This document shows, piece by piece, positions 1 to 8,770 of a stretch of DNA of 64,000 bases. Origin of the DNA: Microbulbifer agarilyticus (GTDB taxonomy: Bacteria; Pseudomonadota; Gammaproteobacteria; Pseudomonadales; Cellvibrionaceae); assembly GCF_020171345.1 (NCBI RefSeq), contig NZ_JAIUZM010000001.1:868001-932000 (forward strand), written 5' to 3'. The notes beneath the pieces were generated by a model. The model was not told the DNA's origin. It saw only the letters and a list, made by a program, of their open reading frames with translations, and did not search any database. The first letter of the stretch is position 1, and every line of letters begins with the position of its first letter. A program made the position numbers and the translations under genes.

Positions 1-1062
1 ATTGAGCTGGCGCACCAGATCCGCCTGAGCTTTTTCCGCGTTTTCCACCAGCGTTTTACTGATGGTGAGCTTTTCCGCCTCGCCGTTTGGATCCAGTACG
101 CTGTTCATCGCCAGCAGCAGTTCTTGCTTGCGCAGCTGCAGGCGATTTTGCAGTGTTTCCACACTGTAATTCATCAGGCTGATCTGCTGCTCAAGCGTGA
201 CCTCGCTGTCGGCGCTCTCAAAGACCTGATGGCGGGAAGCACTGCGCTCCCGCGCCAGCTCCTCCAAGCCGGTTTTATCTTCGGTACGCGCCGAGGCCAA
301 TTCATCGGCAACCTCCTGACTAAAGCGCAGCTCGATCAGCATCCTCTGCAGTTGTGCACGGCCGTAGGTCAACTCCTCATCCCACAGCGCAAGCTGATCC
401 CTCAGCAGTTGCTGCTCTTCCAGCACCTGCAGATGATTTATCTGCCCAAAAAACACATCCAGCGTTGCGCTCAAATGTTTCGGGTCGTTGCGGTTAATAT
501 CCCGCAGCACCGCCACCTTTTCCCGCAGCCGGCTGAGTGAATGCGCGACGCCATCGTCCATCTGGATTTTTTCTAATTGCACCCCCTGATAGCGTTGCTG
601 GCCCCGCGCTACCGCCGCGTCGGATGCCGCCCATTGCAACACCGTGGGTGCCTCCGGAAAGGTCACCTCCGGCAAAATCTTGACGGACTTTAGGTTCTCA
701 CTTTTTTGCCAGGTCTTGCGGACGCCCTCGAGACGCTTGTCAATCTGCAGAACCCGCTCGTCGAGTTCTGCTTCTTCCGGCAATGTTTTTTTCCAGTCCT
801 GCCAGGCCTTTTCAACCTCGGTTAACCACTGCTCTTTTTGCTGGTGCGTAACGTCCGGCCACAGCGTCCACCAGTCCGCAGACAGCGCGCTGAAATCGGG
901 AATAACCGGGGAAAATTCTTTGGGCTTAACGGAGGGAAGTTGTGCACTGGCCAGGGTGGAGAACAGCAGCAAAAACGTGCAAACACAGAGAAGCAGAGAC
1001 CGCCGCCATGGATATGGCCGCGGTGGCGGGAAGCCCTTCGGGTGGGCGTTGCTGGCTAACAT
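1..1062 (-). CDS. Envelope protein with signal peptide and helical periplasmic region, possibly a large MscS-type channel (C-terminus outside window)
   Basis: The frame is open from an ATG at 1062 down to the window edge, giving about 354 residues of an incomplete protein. Residues 1-41 hold an Arg-rich start, a hydrophobic stretch (LLLCVCTFLLLFSTLASA) and a likely signal-peptidase site. The rest is rich in Glu, Gln, Leu and Arg with heptad-like spacing, so a long helical or coiled-coil periplasmic region is likely. Large MscS-family mechanosensitive channels (MscK/MscM type) begin this way, with the channel domain at the far C-terminus, which would lie outside the window. The channel identity is an inference from this architecture only; I see no diagnostic motif. 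It could equally be another coiled-coil envelope protein. Confidence 0.6.
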   Translation of the reverse strand, partial: MLASNAHPKGFPPPRPYPWRRSLLLCVCTFLLLFSTLASAQLPSVKPKEFSPVIPDFSALSADWWTLWPDVTHQQKEQWLTEVEKAWQDWKKTLPEEAELDERVLQIDKRLEGVRKTWQKSENLKSVKILPEVTFPEAPTVLQWAASDAAVARGQQRYQGVQLEKIQMDDGVAHSLSRLREKVAVLRDINRNDPKHLSATLDVFFGQINHLQVLEEQQLLRDQLALWDEELTYGRAQLQRMLIELRFSQEVADELASARTEDKTGLEELARERSASRHQVFESADSEVTLEQQISLMNYSVETLQNRLQLRKQELLLAMNSVLDPNGEAEKLTISKTLVENAEKAQADLVRQLN

Positions 1063-1219
1063 GCCGAAACCATCCCTGTACCACACTCCCCAACTACTTT
1101 CCCTGTACCGGCCGCGAGGCCTCGTCGGCCATCACCGATGGCATATACCCCTTATACACAGCGCATCTGTTTCAGTGTAGATGAGCGGTGTCAGGTAAAT
1201 TTTCGCGCTATATCCCTGC

Positions 1220-2050
1220 TCAGCGGCGCCGGTCGTAACGTTGAATACAGTCGCGATATACCCGTTGATAAATACGCATACGCTGGCGATCCAGGGTACT
1301 GCCGCGCTGCGCGGCGGTAGAGGCATCCTGACGACACAGGGACTCGGCGATGACCCGATTGTCGTAACGCTCGCCACTGGCGTCATAGGGGGGGCGAATA
1401 TTGGCGTAGGGGCGCGGCTGACGGCGACGCGGGTCGCGGTAGCCTTCCGCTTCAAACAGGGTCATGCCCTCGTCATCGACACCGTCCGGATCCAGCGCAT
1501 CCGGCGGATAGGCCTGGGGAATACCCGAGCGGTCGCGCAGGGTGCCGAGGTCCTTATCGGGATAACCGTACAGGCGCTCTTCATACTTGCCGGCAAAATC
1601 GCCGTTGTAGTAGCGCCGCCAGGCATACGGCGGCTGCGTTACTACATAGCGGTCGCGACGGGGATCGAAGCGATAAAAGGTGCCGGTGCCGCTCAGGAAA
1701 AACTGGCGACCGTCGATCTCAAATCCACGACTGCCGTAGGGCACAAACTTGAGTTCCGCCCCCAGTGGCGGTTCCACGCGCAGGAAGCCATCATCCTCAC
1801 GCCGATAAAAGTAACCCCCTTGGTAGAAATAGATATTGCCGCTCAAGGTAAGCTGGACGGCATCGGCGGAGAGCTGCCGCTGGCGGTTGGGGTCGCGCTG
1901 ATAATCTCCTGTGGATTCACCGCTCGTCGTGTCCGGCGGCGGCAGGGTGGTTTGCGCCCCCGCCACGGAGGGAAGGCTGGCCGCGCACGCCATGGCACAA
2001 ACTACTGCACAGCTGCGCAACCGGTTTAACTGTGGGGGAAGCAACTTCAC
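1220..2050 (-). CDS. DUF6515-like secreted protein
   Basis: A 276-residue protein with an N-terminal signal peptide (hydrophobic residues about 13-31, ending AGAQ). The centre (about residues 70-150) has the pattern of periplasmic DUF6515-type proteins: repeated Gly/Tyr/Phe segments with 'GYFYRR', a 'V-E-P-P-x-G' turn, a 'GRQFF' strand and a 'Y-V-V-T-Q-P-P' turn. The C-terminal part is rich in Arg, Asp, Pro and Tyr and has two Cys. The GTG start at 2050 is chosen because a GAGG box lies 8 bases upstream. No enzymatic motif is visible and the function is unknown. The gene stands alone, on the same strand as its neighbours but separated by about 150-260 bases on each side. Confidence 0.65.
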   Translation of the reverse strand: MKLLPPQLNRLRSCAVVCAMACAASLPSVAGAQTTLPPPDTTSGESTGDYQRDPNRQRQLSADAVQLTLSGNIYFYQGGYFYRREDDGFLRVEPPLGAELKFVPYGSRGFEIDGRQFFLSGTGTFYRFDPRRDRYVVTQPPYAWRRYYNGDFAGKYEERLYGYPDKDLGTLRDRSGIPQAYPPDALDPDGVDDEGMTLFEAEGYRDPRRRQPRPYANIRPPYDASGERYDNRVIAESLCRQDASTAAQRGSTLDRQRMRIYQRVYRDCIQRYDRRR

Positions 2051-2314
2051 ACAACTACCTCACGCTTTACATGGCCTCGACCATGACAACCACACACAGC
2101 AACGCACGGTCTCCCACCGCCGCAAAAGGCAAGGCAACGAGAGGCCGCGCGCGCATAGTAGCCGGAGGCGCCGCTCTACATGAGACCGGCGGTGACGACA
2201 GGGCACTCGAACTTTTCAGCTCCGCACTTTCTGCCGTACGGCCGACTACATATTCAGTGTAGTTTCGCCCGGGGCAACCTCCAAAGGATGCTCCCAAAAG
2301 AGATAGCTTCTGCC

Positions 2315-4300
2315 TTACTCCACAGACACTGCTTCCCGCAGCACCACACACAGGGCCACCGCTCCGAAGCGATTCTCGGCGCCATCGTAGTGACCGCGGG
2401 CATGCAGCCGCTTGACCATGGCACCGGCCATCAGTCGACTATCGAGTTCCGTGGCAAAGCTTTCAAAGTCGGAGAAGAACACCAGATCGCCGGCGTCACT
2501 ACCGCGCTGGGCGATGGTGTAGATACCGCGGCCGAAGAACATCGAGTCGGCGGGTTCAATGGCGGGCAGCCCGTCCAGCTCCAGCAGGTCGGTGCGGTGC
2601 GAGCCGCGCAGGATATGGTGCGCGACGCCAAAGGTGCTGTCAGCGGACAGGGTGAGCCCGGTGGCGGAAAGACTCGCAATTGCACTTACCCCCCCTACCT
2701 CTCCCGCTTCAATTTCCTCTTCATCCCCATGTGCCCAACCCACCAGCAGGCGTGCGCGGGCGTCGCTGAAGTCGGTGACCGAGAGGGCGCTGAAGTCAGC
2801 GGGTGCGGTGCCGAAAGGCGCCACATAACCGCGCAACTGCAGCGGCGAGCCCATGCCGAGAGCGCCCAGCCCCAGACCGGCAATATCGACCTCGTAAGCC
2901 GCGGGATCCGCATCCTGTTCCACCGTCACACCGGTGCCGGCAAAATCAAACATGGCAACTTCACGGCCACCGAAGGTCAGCGCAGCCGCTTCCAAAGTGC
3001 TATCGGTCTGCGCAGAGGCGGTTGCCGACAGGCGCGTCAGCAGCAGGTGGGCATGACCTTCCCGCGCATCAAACAGAGCGCTCTCGGCATCCCAGCTACC
3101 CAGCAGACGAATGCGCTGGCCGATGGATATATCCTGCAGGCCGAGCATCTCGTGCTGGCGGCGAGGTTTGCTCACCTGAGTCATTTCTCCCAGCTGTATG
3201 TCCATGGTCTGGTTGAACTGGACTTCACCATCCACCCGCACCAGGTTCGCGCCGCGCACGGTAAGGCGATCGCCATCGCGTGCAATCACATGCCCGGAAA
3301 CCGCATCCAGATCGGCACCGGGCACACTGGAGCCCACCAGTACCGAGTCCGCAGTGAATTCGCGGGATACACGGTTGAACACACCCATCGCCAACGTCGC
3401 GGTGCCAGCTTCGAGCTCCGCCAGCGCGGTCAGACCGGTAGCGCCGACATAGGCCTCACCATCGATTTCCCAAGAGGTTTCACTGTCGGTAACGATATCA
3501 ATTCCACCCAAGCGTCCTTGCTTGCGCTGGAACGGACGCAGGGCAATACGGTAATCGCCTTCGGTCTCGTCCACCTCGATCAGCGGGCCGCGCATGCGGA
3601 AGTCTTTTTGCTCGTATGCATTCACCTCGGCGACCAGCACTGGATACAGCTCGGCGACAGGCGCATCCCCTTCCAGATTCACCGTATGAGAAGCCGCGAG
3701 ATCAAAGTCGGCGGTAAGCATGGCCGGCACACCCGGCGCGATTACCAGCTGATTGCGGTTGTCGATGGTGAGCGCCAGGGTAACCTCTCCTACTGCCTCG
3801 CCAGATTCGTCCACCACCGTGGCCAGATGCGCTTCACCATCCTTTTCGATGTAAATATTTGCCTCGGTGTAATCGAGCGTGATTTCCCCGCGCACATAAG
3901 TACCCACCGGCACCGTTGCCGCGGTAACCAACTCGGTTACATCCACATACTGCGCGAAGTCCACGATGTTGCTGGTCGGTAATACATCCACGCGCGCGCC
4001 GTTTGCCCGCTGCAGCGACAGTGACACCACTTTCACTTCGTACTGCAAGAAGTCGCCGTCGGCATCGGTCATGCCGATCAGCACCGTGCCGCAAGCATCA
4101 GAGTTACTGCCGCTATCAGAGGTTTCGCAGCTACTACTGCTCGGCGGGATCGGGTTAATCGGGTCTGGGATTAATTCGGTTGTCTCACTGCCGCCACCGC
4201 AACCAGCCAATAGCGCACTCAACAGCACTCCGCTTAACCAGCGTGCGGAATGCAGATTAGATCGCCCTTGCAGGCGCATTGAATTGAGTATTGCCCACAT
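2315..4300 (-). CDS. DUF4382/DUF5666-type lipoprotein
   Basis: A 661-residue predicted outer-membrane or periplasmic lipoprotein. The ATG at 4300 is chosen over an upstream in-frame codon because GAGG lies 8 bases before it. It is followed by a lipobox with the lipidated Cys at about residue 34 (LLAGC) and a Gly/Ser/Pro-rich linker. Residues about 71-215 match the DUF4382 pattern: 'GTVLIGMTDADGDF', then an 'L-P-x-x-x-x-V-D-F-A-x-Y' segment and a 'TEL' strand. The remainder consists of repeated beta-rich units with 'V-x-G-x-V' and 'G-x-x-x-R-L-L-G' turns, resembling DUF5666 repeats. Such proteins are found in marine gammaproteobacteria; their role is not known. It is followed downstream by the transaminase terminator, so it is probably monocistronic. 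Confidence 0.7.
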   Translation of the reverse strand: MWAILNSMRLQGRSNLHSARWLSGVLLSALLAGCGGGSETTELIPDPINPIPPSSSSCETSDSGSNSDACGTVLIGMTDADGDFLQYEVKVVSLSLQRANGARVDVLPTSNIVDFAQYVDVTELVTAATVPVGTYVRGEITLDYTEANIYIEKDGEAHLATVVDESGEAVGEVTLALTIDNRNQLVIAPGVPAMLTADFDLAASHTVNLEGDAPVAELYPVLVAEVNAYEQKDFRMRGPLIEVDETEGDYRIALRPFQRKQGRLGGIDIVTDSETSWEIDGEAYVGATGLTALAELEAGTATLAMGVFNRVSREFTADSVLVGSSVPGADLDAVSGHVIARDGDRLTVRGANLVRVDGEVQFNQTMDIQLGEMTQVSKPRRQHEMLGLQDISIGQRIRLLGSWDAESALFDAREGHAHLLLTRLSATASAQTDSTLEAAALTFGGREVAMFDFAGTGVTVEQDADPAAYEVDIAGLGLGALGMGSPLQLRGYVAPFGTAPADFSALSVTDFSDARARLLVGWAHGDEEEIEAGEVGGVSAIASLSATGLTLSADSTFGVAHHILRGSHRTDLLELDGLPAIEPADSMFFGRGIYTIAQRGSDAGDLVFFSDFESFATELDSRLMAGAMVKRLHARGHYDGAENRFGAVALCVVLREAVSVE

Positions 4301-4504
4301 CCTTGGTTCCTCGTTATTTATTTTGAAAGCAGCCCCAGGGAAACAACCCGGGAAACTGCTCACGGAAAATCAGGTAACTGACCAGGTCGCCTGTATAAAA
4401 CGGGGAGCGGGCACAAAGGTTGACAGGAAATCGAAAGAAATTTTACGAAGTTATAACCGGCACAAAATGGCACATAGAAAATGACGCTGTGAAAATAACA
4501 GGCA

Positions 4505-4538
4505 CAAAAAAGGCATGAACCCGAGGATTCACGCCTTC
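4505..4538 (-). terminator. Rho-independent terminator after the transaminase gene
   Basis: Read on the minus strand, a stem AAGGCGTGAA / TTCATGCCTT (one mismatch) closes an 8-base loop and is followed by TTTTTT. It lies about 60 bases beyond the transaminase stop. A second small perfect hairpin (GGTAGT-GTTT-ACTACC) sits at 4554-4569 between them. The terminator also separates the operon from the lipoprotein gene promoter. Confidence 0.75.
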
Positions 4539-4597
4539 TCGCGGCGTTCATACGGTAGTGTTTACTACCTTAACGAGCGCCATAACCCGGTGAGAGA

Positions 4598-5911
4598 TCA
4601 GGCCAGGGTGATGATCACCTCACGCAGCTTGCTCACGATCTCATCAATTTCATGAGCCTCGATGATCAGCGGCGGCGACATGCACAGCGCATCGCCAATA
4701 CCACGCGCCATCACACCTGCTTCCCAGGCCAGCGCGGAAGCCTTGGCGCCAAACTTACCCTTCAGGTGCTCCGGCGCACGCAGTTCGATCGCGCCGACCA
4801 AACCATAGTTACGCACGTCGATGACGTTATCCAGATCCGCCAGGCTGTGCAGGGCATTTTCCCAGTGCTTGCCGATATCGCCAGCAGCGCGGGTGAGCAG
4901 ACCTTCGCGCTCGTAAATATCCAGCGTCGCCATACCCGCAGCACAGGCCACCGGGTGTGCGGAGTAGGTATAGCCGTGGAAGAATTCCACCATACCTTCG
5001 GCCGCCGCATCCATCACGGTGTTGTAAATCTTGTCGCTAACAAACACCGCACCCAGCGGTACCGCCGCGTTGGTAATACCCTTGGCGGAGGTAATCATGT
5101 CCGGGGTCACACCAAACTCCTGAGAAGCGAACGGCGAACCGGTACGGCCCCAACCGGAAATCACCTCATCAAAGATCAGCAGCAGGTCGTGCTTGTCGCA
5201 GATTTCACGCAGGCGCTGCAGGTAACCTTTCGGCGGCAGTACCACACCACCAGCACCGGAGAACGGCTCTACAATCACCGCCGCGATCTGGTCCGCACCG
5301 TGGAACGCCACCAGACGCTCCAGATCTTCTGCCAGCTCCACACCGTGCTCCGGCAGGCCTTTGCTGAACGCATTGCGCTCAATATCCAGCGTATGGCGCA
5401 TATGGTTCGCCTTCACCGGCTGACCAAAGCTCTGATAGTTCGGCGCAATACCGCCCACAGAAATACCACCGAAGTTCACCCCGTGATAACCCTTCTCACG
5501 GCCGATAAACATAGTGCGCGAACCCTTACCGCGAGCGCGCTGGTACTGCAATGCAATCTTCAGTGCGGATTCCACCGCCTCGGAACCGGAGTTACCGAAG
5601 AACACCCGGTTAATACCTTCCGGCGTGTGCTTAACCAGACGCTCAGAGTATTCAAAGCCCAGCTCGTGGCCGAAGTTGAAAATGGAGCTGTAATCCAGCT
5701 TCATCGCCTGCTGCTGAATCGCCTGGGCAATTTCACTGCGGCAGTGTCCGGCGTTGGAACACCACAGGCCTGCGGTCGCATCGATAATTTTGCGGCCAGA
5801 TTTTTCAAACAGGTAAATGCCTTCCGCACGCTCGACAATACGCGGCGCTGCCTTATAGCTGCGGTTGGGGGTAAACGGCATCCAAAATGCGTCGGTATTC
5901 AATTCGGACAT
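4598..5911 (-). CDS. Omega-amino acid--pyruvate aminotransferase (class III)
   Basis: A 437-residue PLP-dependent class III aminotransferase, close to the usual length. It should move the amino group of an omega-amino acid such as beta-alanine or GABA to pyruvate, giving a semialdehyde and alanine in the cytoplasm. The N-terminus 'FWMPFTPNRSYKAAPR' is typical of the beta-alanine:pyruvate group. The PLP features are visible: 'GNSGSEAVESALK' at about 107-119, the aspartate of 'IFDEV' at about 248, and the Schiff-base lysine in 'TSAKGIT' at about 277. The gene lies downstream of the semialdehyde dehydrogenase on the same strand, so the two form a catabolic unit. The 211-base gap between them contains a long palindromic repeat. 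The exact substrate is inferred. Confidence 0.9.
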   Translation of the reverse strand: MSELNTDAFWMPFTPNRSYKAAPRIVERAEGIYLFEKSGRKIIDATAGLWCSNAGHCRSEIAQAIQQQAMKLDYSSIFNFGHELGFEYSERLVKHTPEGINRVFFGNSGSEAVESALKIALQYQRARGKGSRTMFIGREKGYHGVNFGGISVGGIAPNYQSFGQPVKANHMRHTLDIERNAFSKGLPEHGVELAEDLERLVAFHGADQIAAVIVEPFSGAGGVVLPPKGYLQRLREICDKHDLLLIFDEVISGWGRTGSPFASQEFGVTPDMITSAKGITNAAVPLGAVFVSDKIYNTVMDAAAEGMVEFFHGYTYSAHPVACAAGMATLDIYEREGLLTRAAGDIGKHWENALHSLADLDNVIDVRNYGLVGAIELRAPEHLKGKFGAKASALAWEAGVMARGIGDALCMSPPLIIEAHEIDEIVSKLREVIITLA

Positions 5912-5983
5912 GATGTTCTCCGATTTATTTTCATGCGCCTAAGCGACACACAAAAGGTAGCAAATAACTTTGATGCGAAGGCT

Positions 5984-6087
5984 GAGTGCCGGGTACAGAT
6001 TTTCAGGAGCGTCGCAAACAGGAAGTTTGCGCCGCAACGCCCATGGATGGGTTCACAGTGATCCTGAAAATCTGTACCCGGTGCTCT
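5984..6087. repeat. Long palindromic intergenic repeat, copy 1
   Basis: An outer stem of 20 perfectly paired bases (5989-6008 with 6062-6081) encloses two smaller hairpins: one with arms GCAAAC/GTTTGC and one CCCAT/ATGGG. The minus-strand core reads GTGAACCCATCCATGGG followed by the second hairpin. The same layout occurs at 38.7 and 38.9 kb with other stem sequences. This copy sits between the two genes of the transaminase unit. Confidence 0.85.
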
Positions 6088-6122
6088 GCCGCCACACGAT
6101 CAATTAACCATTCAAATAGGGC

Positions 6123-7568
6123 TTATGCCCCGTAACAGCAATATTTGGTTTCATAGAATTCGGCCATACCTTCAACGCCGCCTTCGCGACCGATGCCGGA
6201 TTCTTTACAGCCACCGAACGGCGCCACAGTGGTGGAGAAAACACCTGCGTTACACGCCACCATGCCGTACTCCAGTGCCTCCACCACACGGTTCGCGCGG
6301 TGAATATTTTCACTCATCACATAAGCTGCCAGACCGTAAGGTGTATCGTTCGCACGACGAATCACATCGTCTTCATCACGGAACTTCTGCACCACCGCCA
6401 GCGGCCCAAAAATCTCTTCCCGCGCAACGCGCATCTCATCGTGCACATCCACCAGCAAAGTCGGCGCATAGTAATTTTCACCGTGCGGCAGGAAATCACC
6501 ACCCAGCAACAGGCGCGCACCATTGGCGACCGCCTCCTCCACCAGACCGTGGACCTGATCCACCGCGCGGCGGTAAATCAGCGGGCCGAAATTAGTGCCC
6601 TCTTCCAGGCCGTGACCCGGCTGCAAGGTTTCCATCTGCGCCTGCAGCTTGGATACAAACTCATCATGTACCGACTCGTGCACATAAATGCGGTTGGTCG
6701 ACACACAGGTCTGGCCTGCGTTGCGCATCTTGGTGGCCATACACGCAGTGACCGCCACATCGATGTCGGCATCGTCAAACACGATGAACGGCGCATTGCC
6801 GCCGAGTTCCATGGACATCTTCTTCACGGTGCTCGCGCACTGCTCCATCAGCAACTTGCCCACCGGCGTAGAACCGGTAAAGGTGAACTTGGCCACGCGC
6901 GCGTCCTGGGTCAGCACCTTGCCGACGCCGCGGGAATCTTTACTCGCCACCACATTCAGGGCGCCCGCCGGAATGCCCGCTTCCTCGGCCAGCGCACACA
7001 GCGCCAGTGCCGACAGCGGCGTTTCGCTCGCCGGCTTGATGACCACAGTACAGCCCGCCGCCAGCGCCGGTGCCGCCTTGCGGGTAATCATCGCGTTGGG
7101 GAAGTTCCACGGTGTAATACAGGTCACCACACCCACCGGTTGGCGAATGGTGTGCAGACGCATGGCCGGGTTATGGGTCGGGATCGTCTGGCCGTACGCG
7201 CGACGACATTCCTCTGCGTACCACTCGATGTAGGAGGCACCGTAGTCGATCTCACCCAGGGCCTCCGCCAGCGGCTTGCCCTGCTCCAGGGTCAGCATGC
7301 GCGCCAGGTCTTCGCGATTTTCCACAATCAGCTGGTACCAGCGCTTCAGCACCGCCGCGCGCTCGGCCGCGGTTTTGCTGCGCCACTCAGGGAAAACACG
7401 GTGCGCCGCGGCAACCGCGCGTTCGGCATCGGCAACGCTGCCATCGGCAATTTCCGCCAACAGCTCGCCTGTGGCCGGGTCAGTGACCGCCAACTTACCG
7501 GCGCCCTCGCACCACTGACCGTCGATATAGTTCTTGGTCTGCAGCAACTGGCTATTGTTCAAATTCAT
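6123..7568 (-). CDS. gabD: NAD(P)-dependent succinate-semialdehyde dehydrogenase
   Basis: A 481-residue aldehyde dehydrogenase of the GabD type. It oxidises succinate semialdehyde (and possibly malonate semialdehyde) to the acid. 'ITPWNFPNAM' at about 151-160, the cofactor lysine in 'VIKPASETP', 'FTGSTPVGK' at 230-238, the general-base Glu254 in 'MELGGNAP' and the nucleophile Cys288 in 'NAGQTCVSTNR' are all present. The length is normal for the family. It is the first gene of a minus-strand unit with the omega-amino-acid transaminase, so the product of one enzyme feeds the other. A LysR-type regulator is transcribed divergently, and a T-N11-A palindrome lies in the shared intergenic region. 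Confidence 0.92.
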   Translation of the reverse strand: MNLNNSQLLQTKNYIDGQWCEGAGKLAVTDPATGELLAEIADGSVADAERAVAAAHRVFPEWRSKTAAERAAVLKRWYQLIVENREDLARMLTLEQGKPLAEALGEIDYGASYIEWYAEECRRAYGQTIPTHNPAMRLHTIRQPVGVVTCITPWNFPNAMITRKAAPALAAGCTVVIKPASETPLSALALCALAEEAGIPAGALNVVASKDSRGVGKVLTQDARVAKFTFTGSTPVGKLLMEQCASTVKKMSMELGGNAPFIVFDDADIDVAVTACMATKMRNAGQTCVSTNRIYVHESVHDEFVSKLQAQMETLQPGHGLEEGTNFGPLIYRRAVDQVHGLVEEAVANGARLLLGGDFLPHGENYYAPTLLVDVHDEMRVAREEIFGPLAVVQKFRDEDDVIRRANDTPYGLAAYVMSENIHRANRVVEALEYGMVACNAGVFSTTVAPFGGCKESGIGREGGVEGMAEFYETKYCCYGA

Positions 7569-7668
7569 CGAATACTCCCTGATCCCTTTATTTATCAGTA
7601 TTGGAGCAATAGTGGCGGGGAAGTCTGGTGGCGAAAAGTAAGAAATTTAAAACTAAAATTTATGTTTA

Positions 7669-7685
7669 CCTAACTTTAGATTAGG
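7669..7685. promoter_or_regulatory. Probable LysR operator (T-N11-A palindrome)
   Basis: The sequence CCTAA-N7-TTAGG forms an interrupted palindrome containing a T-N11-A core, the classical LysR-type box. It lies about midway between the divergent gabD and lysR-type starts, where the regulator would be expected to bind. A nearby AAATTT-N7-AAATTT pair at 7643-7661 gives a second symmetrical element. Binding is inferred. Confidence 0.55.
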
Positions 7686-7744
7686 CTGTGCCAGAGACGC
7701 GACGCCTGCACGCAATCCAGACAGGCAAATGGAGGCCAAAAACC

Positions 7745-8692
7745 ATGAAAAGCAGCCAAAAATCGGCGAAAACTGCGCTTTCCGGCCGCCTCAGCGATAT
7801 GGACCTGCGCCTGCTGCGGGTATTCCGCGAAGTGGTGCAGGCCGGTGGTCTGGCACCTGCCGAGGTGACCCTCAATATCAGCCGCTCCACCATCAGCGTG
7901 CACCTGTCCGATCTGGAGACCCGCTTGGGTATGCAGCTGTGTCTGCGCTCGCGCGGCCGCGCCGACTTCAAGCTCACCCCGGAGGGGGAATCCCTGTACC
8001 AGGCGATTTTGGAACTGGATGGTCACCTTGCCACCTTCAAAAGCCAGGTCAACGCCATCCAATCGCAACTGACTGGCAAGCTGCGATTAATTCTGCCGGA
8101 CGATGCCCTTGCCATGCCGCAGCTGGACCTGCCAGGCACCATTGCGCAACTGCGCGAGCGCGCGCCGCAGCTGCAGCTGGATATCCAGCTGGCCGCCCCC
8201 CACGAGCTCGAGCTGGAAATTCTCGCCGGGCGCGCCGATGTGGGCATCAACCCGCTGCACTCCCGCCGCCCCGGCCTCAGCTACCAGCCACTGTTCAGCC
8301 ACCAGTCGCTGCTGTACTGTGCCGCCAACCACCCTTGCGCCGCGCAAGCGGATGTCGGTATTGACGAGGAGCTGATCACCCAGCAGGAACTCGCCGCCCC
8401 GGACCACGCTGTTTTGTCCGGCGCCGCGCATTTGTATCGACTGTTTCCGCACAAAAGCATCGCCAACCATATGGCCGCGCGTTTGGCGATGATCCTGTCT
8501 GGAAAATTTATCGGCTTTTTACCCGCCTACCTAGCGGATGAATATGTTAGAAATGGCTCCCTGAATGCGCTGCGCCCGGAGCGCTTCTGCTACCAGATCC
8601 AGAATGCGATTACCTGCAAAAGCAGTGCATTGGAGCAACCTGCGGTACAGTTGTTTATCGAGTCGCTACAGATGCCGGCGAGTGAAGTTTAG
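7745..8692 (+). CDS. LysR-family transcriptional regulator of the omega-amino-acid unit
   Basis: A 315-residue LysR-type regulator. The ATG at 7745 is chosen because GGAGG lies 9 bases upstream; a longer in-frame start lacks this. The winged helix-turn-helix covers about residues 15-75 ('LRLLRVFREVVQAGG ... SRSTISVHLSDLE'), followed by the linker helix and a periplasmic-binding-like effector domain. The gene is divergent from gabD and the transaminase with 176 bases between, the usual layout for a LysR activator and its target. The effector is probably an omega-amino acid or semialdehyde; that is inference from neighbours. Confidence 0.88.
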   Translation: MKSSQKSAKTALSGRLSDMDLRLLRVFREVVQAGGLAPAEVTLNISRSTISVHLSDLETRLGMQLCLRSRGRADFKLTPEGESLYQAILELDGHLATFKSQVNAIQSQLTGKLRLILPDDALAMPQLDLPGTIAQLRERAPQLQLDIQLAAPHELELEILAGRADVGINPLHSRRPGLSYQPLFSHQSLLYCAANHPCAAQADVGIDEELITQQELAAPDHAVLSGAAHLYRLFPHKSIANHMAARLAMILSGKFIGFLPAYLADEYVRNGSLNALRPERFCYQIQNAITCKSSALEQPAVQLFIESLQMPASEV

Positions 8693-8770
8693 CTAGCCGA
8701 TGCACGAGCAAACCCAGAAAAATAACACGCCTAACAATGCGGAAATGCAGAGACAACTCGGGATGTAACC

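Noticed and set aside
2180..3982. Long plus-strand open frame opposite the lipoprotein gene
   Set aside because: It is antisense to a well-supported lipoprotein with a lipobox and DUF4382 pattern; its translation is rich in His, Gln and Arg without any domain, typical of a GC-rich shadow frame.
4554..4569. Small perfect hairpin GGTAGT-GTTT-ACTACC as a second terminator
   Set aside because: It has no T-run in either direction and lies before the true terminator at 4505-4538, so a role cannot be supported.
6300..7673. 457-codon plus-strand open frame opposite gabD
   Set aside because: Antisense to a complete aldehyde dehydrogenase with all catalytic residues; no domain of its own.
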